In this document: positions 55,863-64,000 of the stretch, piece by piece | Position numbering within the stretch: position 1 is the stretch's first letter | Layout of the letters: each line of letters starts with the position of its first letter | Origin: Vesta saturnalis | Taxonomy: Eukaryota; Arthropoda; Insecta; Coleoptera; Lampyridae | DNA length: 64,000 nucleotides | Direction of reading: 5' to 3' | NCBI GenBank assembly: GCA_036346205.1 | Contig: JARFJB010002192.1 | Coordinates: 326,001 to 390,000, forward strand | The notes under the pieces: model-generated | Databases searched by the model: none | Told to the model about the DNA's origin: nothing | The model's input: only the letters and a program-made list of their open reading frames with translations | Made by a program: the position numbers and the translations under genes

Positions 55863-57034
55863 TACGAGGGTTGTCTTTTAAGTGTTGCCTATAGAGCTGG
55901 AATAAAACAGTGCATAGCTTTTAAATACTTTCTTGTTTTTCGAAGTATACTCCACGAAGATCAATGCACTTTTGCATGCGCTCGAACCAATTCTGGAAGT
56001 ATTTATTCCACTCGTTTGTTGGTACAGTGAAAATGAGGTTTTTGAAGGCGTCCACTGCTTCTCCTGGCGACTGAAACCTGTGACTACGCAGTCTGTTCTT
56101 GATTTTCGGGAAGGTGAGGAAATCGTTGGGACTTAGGTCGGGATTGTACGGAAGATGGTCTAACAATTCGACAATTCGATGACTTCCAGCAAGCACATGG
56201 TTGTATTCCAATCGGCAGTAACAGTTATTTGATCTTGCAGAGGAATTGTTGCCACATGACCTGCTTTTGAGCCAAATGTCGCAACCATCTTTTTTGATAC
56301 ACTTCGAGAACGGGTCACTTTTGTTTGTTTTTCTTCACCTTGGAACACCCAAACAGACGACTGGCGTTTATTTTCGGGTTCATATGAGAAAATGCACTAT
56401 CCACAACCACTGACGACGCTGTACACGTTTTTAGAGTTTCCTGCGTTGAATCGGTCTAAAGTTTTTTGACACCAACTGATCCTAGCTTGTTTCTGTACTT
56501 CGGTCAACATATGCGGTGTCCAACGGAAGACTAAATTTTTTCCCACCAATTCTTCAGGCAAAGTTTTATGAACTGAAGTCTTTGAACTCCCAAATGATGC
56601 CTAAATCTCGCGATATGTCACATATGGATCTTCCTTGATAGGCTTGCACACAACATCGACGTTTTCCTGGGTGACGGTCGTTTTTGGTGTGCCTGCTCTT
56701 GGATCGTCGATAAGACTCATCCGTCAACCTTTGAATTCTCAATACCACCGAGAAATTGTTGACTGATGTGGTGCTTTATTTCCGAAATCAGAAACGGACT
56801 CGACGAGGCATTCTTGTTGAGATAATTGTCTTCGAAACTTGTAAAAAATGAATGTGGTTTAGTTCCATTGTTCGAACAACTTTGAAAATTCACTGTATCT
56901 ATACCACTATACGTATCGCAATGACACTTTGGATTTAGGTTATACTAAAGATAGAGGTTAAGTTTTAATAGTGACATTTGATTAGCGCCGCCTACTATGC
57001 CCTGTATGCAACACTTAAAAGACATGCCCCGTAC
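55863..57034 (-). mobile_element. 1.17-kb mariner element with ~28-bp TIRs
   Basis: TACGAGGGTTGTCTTTTAAG (55863) is inverted as CTTAAAAGACATGCCCCGTA ending 57033, with TA at both ends. Length is about 100 bp short of typical mariners, consistent with the internal loss noted for its transposase. Confidence 0.9.
55921..56885 (-). pseudogene. mariner (DD34D-type) transposase, defective
   Basis: Minus strand: N-terminal fragment RLTDESYRRSKSRHTKNDRH, CCVQAYQGRSICDISRDLGI; then SYEPENKRQSSVWVFQGEEK, KVTRSRSVSKKMVATFGSK; then LPYNPDLSPNDFLTFPKIKN (third catalytic Asp), RFQSPGEAVDAFKNLIFTVP, WFERMQKCIDLRGVYFEKQ. This is the classic mariner text. The second catalytic block (HHDNA-SHT) is missing between TTMCLLEV and the PDLSPND region, the first (DE-W) region is eroded and several stops occur. 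It is dead but recognisable end to end. Confidence 0.87.
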
Positions 57035-57267
57035 ACTGAAATTCAGAAATCTGCAGATCTCCGTAATCAGTAACTCAGATAACTTTTAAAGTTATTAGTT
57101 ACGCTCTCAGTATCTTTAGTTTAACATTTCGACGACTATGCCAAAAGTTACCGGTGTTGAAATTTTGGAATTATGTTATTTGTCAATTTATTTACATTAT
57201 TTGGGTATATTTGCGCAAGTTGTAGAATTATATGTTAATATCTCCTTGTTCGTATTCTACATAACCA

Positions 57268-57456
57268 CGAACACGCACATGCAAGCACACCCACGCACAT
57301 GCACGCACACGCATGCACACGCAATACATGCGCATTCACATCGCTGACAGCACACATTCACGACACGCACGACAATACACGCATAGCACACAACACGCGA
57401 CAACACACAACACACACACACGAACGCACAAACCCACACACACACCCACACACACT

Positions 57457-57544
<88 letters not shown>

Positions 57545-57590
57545 GACACAGACACACAGCCACACCCACACCCTGTAATGTACAATAATT
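57268..57590. repeat. (CA)n microsatellite
   Basis: Imperfect ACACGCACATGC-type repeats lead into about 35 uninterrupted CA dinucleotides (57470-57540). ORFs on both strands are compositional. Confidence 0.95.
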
Positions 57591-57611
57591 GAAGTCCGAT
57601 TCAATAGTCTC

Positions 57612-57772
57612 GCAAAGGCACGCACCCGCACGCACAAGCACGCACACGCACGCGCGCGTACGAACGCACACGCACGTACACGCAGGCACACGCACGCACG
57701 TACACGCAGGCACACGCATGCATACGCACACACACGCACGTACCGGCACGCAAACGAACGCACACGCACGAT
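57612..57772. repeat. CACGCA-type microsatellite
   Basis: CACGCACACGCA/CACGTACACGCAGG irregular hexamer repeats, separated from the (CA)n tract by ~25 bp (TGTACAATAATTGAAGTCCG). Confidence 0.9.
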
Positions 57773-58577
57773 ACCTCATATTCCCAAATTTACCTTTAAA
57801 ATACTTAATTCATTTAAATTTCAATAATTATACAGTTTTACATATACAAATTTACTTATATCTAACTTATCTCACTTTCTAGAAGAAAACTATAAACAGA
57901 AATGGTTTCTATGTCCCAAGAAACATAAAGATACATCAATCTCTAACACAATTATAATAGTTTATTTTGAAATTTCCATCTCAACCTCTATGTTCGTACT
58001 TGACATATCCTGGTTTCTCAACACTTGCACTTATTTTGCATTTACAAAGGTAATTTAAGTTGCAACACTTTCTCTTCCCACTAACATATAAGTTATTTTC
58101 ATAATAATTGTTTAATTTCACATTTTACACTTTTAAGTTCTATGAATCTCTTCTAATTTCATCTTTTATTTTACAATTTAATATACACTTGACTTCACCT
58201 ACAATTTATCTTCTTTTACTTTCAGAACAGAAGCAGATTATGCTACCAGAATAGGATTTCCTTATTCACATGGATAACATGAATTTTATTAAAGCAAATA
58301 CATATTTCTAACACGTCCGAAAATGATCGGAAACCACTAGCATGAATAATTCTTCAGCCATGATTAAAATGTAATACATGTGAAACTTGAATTAAATATC
58401 TAACAACATGCCGTGTAATTACATATATACTTAGTTTTATGTTAAGTTGAACTTATGCAACTTGCGGTTTATATATATATTTAATAAATTCCCTCGCAAT
58501 GACTCTATGTTTATGTACCTTTTATTCTTAGCTTATTTCTATATTACCATGATGTTTTGCAAATATCATCTCAACAT
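57773..58577. other. AT-rich region without recognised genes
   Basis: Nothing recognised. Confidence 0.55.
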
Positions 58578-58596
58578 GTATAATATATATTATATA

Positions 58597-58639
<43 letters not shown>

Positions 58640-58646
58640 ATAATAT

Positions 58647-58687
<41 letters not shown>
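58578..58687. repeat. Palindromic TA-rich microsatellite
   Basis: TA tracts interrupted by symmetric AATATTATA motifs around about 58640; able to form a long AT hairpin. Confidence 0.9.
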
Positions 58688-58816
58688 ATTAGCGTTGTCT
58701 CTCAATCTGCGTGAACTAAATGACCCGATTATTTTGATATATAGGATAACGGTTTCATGAAATTGTGCCGATTATTTTCAAATTTTGCAGTTATTATTTT
58801 TCGATTCTGAACAACT

Positions 58817-59600
58817 TTTCTTAATAAAATGTTAGGTGAAATCGGGATTAGTAGAAGGAGTATCCAAATAATACTAGAAAAGTTCAAACATCACCCGTAC
58901 CATGTACTCCAAGAACGTTCTGGATAAATTCGGAGAAGGTGGACATTTGTTCGATTACCTGTTAATCTCCGACGAATCAACATTTCATAAAAACGGGTTA
59001 GTGAATATGCAAAACTTTTCTTTTACCTTCTAACCTACATATACACATGCAGGATTAGAAGGTTATGCAATCGACTTTTTTTCCTTATCGAGGGGGTGGG
59101 CGATATGTGGGTGCGGTCAAGTGGGCAGGTGTGTGGGTGCGTGCGTGCGTGCCTATGTTGGTATCCATAATAATTCCAGAACGACAACACGTACGTACTT
59201 AACATTTCGAATTTAAGCGTGTTTTCACTTCTCCTGCAGCTGATTAGATTTTGGAAGAAATTCAGAGGAGGGGAGGGAGAGTTTATTAGGTGCCGTTTTT
59301 CTTTTTGTCAAATACTTCTCATATTTCAAAGACATAAAAATATTTAGATATAGATCTTAAATATATCGACTAATTGATATGTTTTAAACCAACAGTTTTC
59401 AAACAAATGGATAGGGCGAGTAGAACATCAAAACCGAGATCACCAGGCTTCACGCTCGTAAATTCTTTATGTTAAAGCTGTTTACAATTCTTTACCTACA
59501 ACTGCAAACGGATATGCATTGCATTCTAGCACATTACCTAGCAAATCATAGAAAATGCTAAACAATAGTTCATGAAGTGTTGAACTGTATATTGAAGGAC
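58817..59600 (+). pseudogene. Mariner-superfamily transposase relic, split by a family R2 repeat
   Basis: Left part (58817-59015): IGISRRSIQIILEKFKHHPY HV, then FGEGGHLFDYLLISDEST (first Asp) and FHKNGLVN. Right part from about 59395: FSNKWIGRVEHQNRDHQASR, the decayed version of the NKWIGR-GP--WPPRSPDLT block with the third catalytic residue region. Between them is 59020-59395, a copy of the dispersed family R2, so the repeat appears to sit within the transposase, replacing the segment around the second Asp. Confidence 0.62.
59020..59395 (+). repeat. Dispersed repeat, family R2, copy C
   Basis: TTTTACCTTCTAACCTACAT, GGTTATGCAATCGACTTT, a short GTGCG tract (59110-59150), ATTCCAGAACGACAACACG, CTGATTAGATTTTGGAAGAA and TTTCAAAGACATAAAAATAT align in order with 10365-10830. 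Confidence 0.7.
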
Positions 59601-61166
59601 ATTGATGTAATTTTAAGCATTTCTTTTATGTTATGGGCGAAAATGGCAGTAAATCGGATGTAACAGATAATGAATGGGCCGGTAGCACAGTGGAATAATG
59701 GGCGTGGGCGTGTTACTAATTTATGTGTTTAGAATACACGTAATACGTAAAAGATCATAAGGGTAAGTCATAAATCAGGAAAGATATGTCACAAAAACGA
59801 CACCTGTTAAATAAATTTATAGCGGGAACAACTCCATGAACTAGATCTTAAAGAATGACAAAACCAACTATTTAATTTAAATAATTCAGTATTACACAGT
59901 CTAATGTCGGAAAATTATTTTTTGGTAATCGTGAATAATATTTATGAATAATTTAAATTCAATAATTTTTAAAAAATTAAAACATTTTGAATAAAGGTAA
60001 AACCATTAAAGAATTTCACGAAATTAATAATAATTTAATTGACCAAGAAAAATAAAATTCAAAATTTACACAAAAACTTTAAATTTTCAGTTGGCAATTT
60101 CATTGTTTTGGGATTCCCTTAACTGAAACATTTTAAAAATTTTTTAAAACTTTCTTAAAAATGTATTTTAGAATTATTACTTTGTTAAAAAAATACATTA
60201 TATTTTATTAATAATTTTATAGTCTATTAACATAGTAATTTTTCATAATTTAGATTTGAATTCCAATTAATCGTTTTAAATTAACATGGGAAATCCTTAT
60301 TTTTCAATATTTACATCTATTAAAATAATATTCATAATACTGTTTAACTATTGGAAAATAATGACTTTATATTTTATGTATTGTATATCTCAATTCATTT
60401 CTCTTATAAGACTGATTAAAACTTTGTATTTTTTAAAATTGTAACAAAATTTATTGCTCTGCTTCTAAACACAAATATTAACTTACAGTACTTTAAGCTT
60501 ATTTATAAGAATTTTTTCATTCATATCCTCATATTCTACTTCTACCTTTTGTTTTAACATTGTAACTTCTGATACACCATCTTGTATTGTCCATTGCTTA
60601 CATCCTCAATTGCTATGTTACTGTTATATTTCGATGTTTTTTGTCATAGCCATTACTACATACTATCTTTTATATTCATTTCTCAACTGAAATCTACAGA
60701 AATACAAATACAACAATTTATTTTAATTTGAACCATTTACTTATCTTAAACCTATTTAAACGTTTTTTAAATTATTTACATTTTATCAATTAATTTCTTA
60801 ACCAATGGTGTTATAAATCGCTTGCATTAATGCCTTTTTCTTCAATTGATTAAACAGATTAGTTCACATTCAATTTGTTATGTTTAAGCATTCATTTCAA
60901 CTTTATCACTTCAATCTCTTTCAGCATTCCTTACTACAATTGCTTAAAACCACGGTAATAATATCCAATAATAATTCCAATTAGTACAGATCAATAAATT
61001 CGAGAAAGTTTTTAACACAAATTCGTAAAATTCGCTGCCCCATCGGCGTCGACTTTGGGTGAAGATTAAGAAGCCGCTTTTTCTTGAGATCAGCAGAAAG
61101 CTAAATTTGGAATTCTTCGGTATCACTTATTGAACCCAGAATTCCCGATAACACGATAAGACGATA
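59601..61166. other. AT-rich region without recognised genes
   Basis: No ORF over 60 codons with protein-like composition, no RNA gene and no repeat recognised. Confidence 0.55.
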
Positions 61167-61228
61167 TTTTTTTTTTTTTATGATTGTGGGCCTGAACAGG
61201 CTAAATAAGGCCTATCGTGCTAAAGCAC

Positions 61229-62880
61229 TCAGGAACACTTAGGAGGATGGATAGAGGGATAATGAATTGCCAATAGATGCCTATGAACAGCTACCTTAAA
61301 TTTTCTCATATCATAAGTGAGAGGAAAACAGGAACTAGGGAGATCATTCCAGAGTTTAGAAGCCGTGTAGAAAAATGTGGATTGCGCCCGTTTGGTACGA
61401 CAAGTGGAGATTTGTACTGCATACTAATGATGTGATTGAGCGAACCGAGTGTTTCTCGCAAAGATAGCCGGAGATGGTATCAAAGAATGTAATTCACCAG
61501 CACAATAGCCGTTGTAATAACGATAATACAAAGAAGGAACTGAAACCATCCTTCTATGCTCAAGGGACTGTATGTGAGAAGTTAAAGACGGGTCAGTTAT
61601 AAGCGTAATCGCTCTCTTTTGAATACGATCAACGATATCGAGAGCGTATTGGGGAGCACTAACCCAAAGGTGAGAATTATATTCCAGATGAGGCCGAATT
61701 TGGGACTTATACAGCAAAAGGAGTTGTCGAGAGGTAAAGTACTGCTTAGATCTGTACAAAAAGCCTATTTTACGAGCAGCTGTTTTGGTAGCTGACAGAA
61801 GATGGTCAACCCATGAGAGATTTGAAGATACAGTCATACCCAACAGAGTAATAGAGTCTGAAAACTTAAGAACTGAGCCATTCATACTTACAACAGGAAA
61901 TGATCGACCTTTTTTGGCGGACATAAGGCAACACTGAGTTTTGTTAGCATTATTGCTTCCCCATTCGAGAATACGTTGAATGTCTTTGTTGATTGAATTT
62001 GCCATTTCAGCTTTAATTTCTTGATTTGACATAGAAGGTGGATTATCACTATGAGTAGACTGAGATGAACTACAGTGAAGAGTGCTATCGTCAGCAAAGC
62101 AATGGATGGGGTTAGTTGTTGAAGAAATAAGGTCGTTTATGTACAGCAGAAAAAGTGTAGGCGCTATAACGGATCCCTGTGGTACGCCCGCGTTAATGCT
62201 AACTTCTTTTGAAAAAAAGCCATCAACTACGACACGTAGTCGTCTTTTATCAAGGAAACTAGAAACCCAGTTGATGAGCGCATCATTTAACCCAAACGAG
62301 GTGAGTTTGGCAAGTAAACACTTATGCCAAACTTGGTCAAATGCCTTTGAGATATCTAAAGCGACTACAACTGTTTCACCGGACTGCTCTACTGTAACTT
62401 GGGTCACATATGAAAGAAGATCGCCTGTTGAACGACTTTGCCTAAACCCATATTGATGGTCACTAAGGAGTTTGTTAGTTTCAAGAACGTGAGCAGTTGC
62501 TGATTGATGGCTTTTTCCATGATTTTAGACAAAATGGAAGTGATGGCAATTGGTCTGTAATTTGAGGGATCGGTCTTATCACCTTTTTGGGAATAGGTTG
62601 AACATTTGCTAACTTCCATGATGAAGGAATTCCCAGAAGATATAGAGATCGTATAGAGCTTAGATAGGACTGGTACTAGTTCGGGGAACATTTCTTTAAG
62701 ACAATAGCTGGGATACCGTCTGGGCCAGTCGCCTTATTGAGATCAAGCCTACTGATGATCGATTCCAAGAGCTTGTACCGAAAATGAATTGGTTTCATAA
62801 CGTATGAAGAAGAGTTGACTAGGGGCACATCTTTTCCAGAATCATTGAGACACGAGTTTGATGCAATCAAATCCACAAAA
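61229..62880 (-). pseudogene. ORF2 reverse transcriptase half
   Basis: Minus strand: LDLNKATGPDGIPAIVLKKC (RT entry), PSNYRPIAITSILSKIMEKA, VALDISKAFDQVWHKCLL (first Asp), GVPQGSVIAPTLFLLYINDL, IHCFADDSTLHCSSS (FADD catalytic box), ITLLGMTVSSNLSWVDHL, LYKSQIRPHLEYNSHLWV, LEHRRMVSVPSLYYRYYNG. After a TAG at 61424-61426 the frame goes on with TCRTKRAQSTFFYTASKLWN and ends at TGA 61229-61231, the natural stop. Frameshifts lie near 62690 and 62405-62470. Canonical length and all catalytic residues are present. Confidence 0.87.
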
Positions 62881-64000
62881 ACGTTGGCTTTGTCTACAGA
62901 ATCAGCAACTACCGATCCGTCAATAGATGTCAGGGGAAATGAAGATGTTCGAAAGTTTTTAATAATGGCTTTTGCTAAAGACTAAAATTTACGACTGCCT
63001 AAAGGAGATGTAGCTAGTTCATTGCATTTTCGTTGTTCGAACAACTTTTTAGTTTTAGTGATGACACTTTTGCAGATATTTCTAGCACCAACGTATTCTA
63101 CATGACTGTCAACCGATTTATTAGATTTCCATTTAATGTAACATTTATTTTTTAAAGATATTGCATCAGAACAAGCCTTATTGAACCAGGGTTGGGAACG
63201 TGAATGACCTACACGGTACTGTTTTTTCGGAATGTATAACTCCATTCCCATGAGGATGACTTCAGATACTGAAAGAGCGATGTCCGAAGAAAAGGATGAC
63301 TTAAAACAATATTCACGCCATGGAAAGGTTGCAAAGAAATCCCGTAAATCACTCCATCGAGCTGACTTAAAACACCACAAGGTTCTGTCGGTTTTGCGAA
63401 CAACAGTGGAATTAGGTACAGTAGAAATGATTTTTATTAGACAATGGTCGGAAAGACCTAAAGGCGAAAGAACGGAAGTTTTATAAACAAGAGGGTTTGA
63501 TGTAAGAAAGAGATCTAGAAGATGTGGAGTATGGTTAGGGTTATCGGGGATTCTTGTGGGTTCAGAAATCATTTGTGTGAGATCACATGAAATAGCAAAT
63601 GTTTCTGCACTATGACCAGCGGGATTTGTAGTAGATGAAAATTGAAGCCAATTAGAGTTATGAACATTGAAATCGCCTACAAATGAGATATCGCAAGATG
63701 GAAACTGAGACAGGAGATAGTCAACTTTCATACTAAGGGAATCGAAAAAGTCTTGAAACTTACTGTCATTAGGAGACCTATAAATGCAACAGTAGAATTT
63801 CACAAAATTAGGACCAGAATGTTTAAACCAAATCACACCAAAATTTTTATTTTCTAAGGAAGAAACCCTCTTGCAAGCAATTCTGTCCTTGATGTAGGCA
63901 CATACGCCTCCTTTATATCGAAAGTTAGAGTGAAGATGGTATTGAGGAAATTGCAAGTCGGGTGACTCGGAGCTTTCCGAGGAGACTTATGTTTCAGATA
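62880..64000 (-). pseudogene. ORF2 endonuclease half
   Basis: A 324-codon open frame on the minus strand (63956 to 62982): FRYKGGVCAYIKDRIACKR, FYCCIYRSPND, CDISFVGDFNVHNSNWL (GDFN-H-N motif), HLLDLFLTSNP, LGLSDHCLIK (SDH motif). The upstream part contains the ET of the catalytic ETW block followed by TAA (63987-63989), apparently replacing Trp. At the 3' side SRKF is followed by TAG (62982-62984), again where related elements have Trp (RKFW), before the linker to RT. It nicks target DNA when intact. The true start lies outside the window. Confidence 0.85.

Larger units (their letters stand above)
61167..64000 (-). mobile_element. CR1/Jockey-like non-LTR retrotransposon, 3' part, runs off the window
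   Basis: The minus-strand 3' end is marked by a 13-nt poly(A) (T13 at 61167-61179 on plus) after a ~50-bp 3' UTR. Endonuclease and RT are contiguous as one ORF2; ORF1 would lie beyond 64000. Only about six lesions over 2.8 kb make this the best preserved retroelement in the window. Confidence 0.85.

Overview
The window is eukaryotic, AT-rich, repeat-dominated DNA, most likely from an arthropod and probably an insect. The evidence is: one spliced exon (53222-53423, minus) that reads as TM5 and the second extracellular loop of a GnRH/AKH/corazonin-type neuropeptide receptor; many insect-style transposable elements (mariner and relatives, Jockey-, RNase-H-bearing- and RTE-like non-LTR elements, BEL/Pao, Crypton, Mutator/YqaJ, tRNA-derived SINEs); and long CA/TG microsatellites. 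Apart from that exon and one intact 97-codon ORF at 11916-12209, I find no convincing intact host gene. Nearly every other long ORF is a decayed mobile element or low-complexity repeat.

Layout. 1-1.35 kb: a ~122-bp tandem repeat with a nested 21-bp minisatellite, then a cluster of TGACCTTGA motifs. 3.1-4.45 kb: a GC-rich ORF1-only retroelement relic. 4.47-4.82 kb: SINE (minus). 5.5-9.0 kb: decayed Jockey-like element (minus). 10.3-11.5 kb: dispersed repeat with an internal TG tract. 11.9-14.7 kb: intact small ORF, a tRNA gene inside a 92-bp inverted repeat, and a broken Crypton-type tyrosine recombinase flanked by short inverted repeats. 16.2-17.1 kb: repeats with more TGACCTTGA motifs. 17.34-18.54 kb: long-TIR DNA element with a transposase tail. 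19.4-19.8 kb: second SINE copy. 20.6-21.3 kb: BEL/Pao relic. 21.70-29.08 kb: a 7.4-kb near-palindromic element with at least 1.25-kb terminal inverted repeats, a 6-bp candidate target-site duplication (CACAGA), AG...CT termini, a higher-order satellite and a captured piece of dead retroelement. 31.3-34.2 kb: a longer copy of that retroelement. 34.7-36.6 kb: Mutator/YqaJ relic. 37.5-43.1 kb: a nested stack made of a DNA transposon with degenerate long TIRs, a solo LTR inside it, a second LTR copy with a primer-binding-like site, and a 1.1-kb foldback MITE inside that LTR. 44.2-45.3 kb: RTE-like RT relic. 46.7-49.4 kb: dispersed repeat and about 1.5 kb of TG-rich DNA. 51.5-52.6 kb: transposase relic. 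53.2 kb: receptor exon. 53.8-55.5 and 55.9-57.0 kb: two end-to-end mariner-type elements with visible TIRs. 57.3-58.7 kb: microsatellites. 58.8-59.6 kb: transposase relic split by a dispersed repeat. 61.2-64 kb: the youngest-looking non-LTR element (minus), which runs off the window.

The unit most worth following up is the 21.7-29.1 kb long-TIR element. It has no coding capacity of its own and carries a 780-bp fragment almost identical, including disabling lesions, to a dead retroelement 6 kb away. Second is the 11.9-14.7 kb cluster of small ORF, foldback tRNA and Crypton-like recombinase. Several arm differences in the large element are homopolymer-length changes only, so some apparent frameshifts in the window may be assembly errors.
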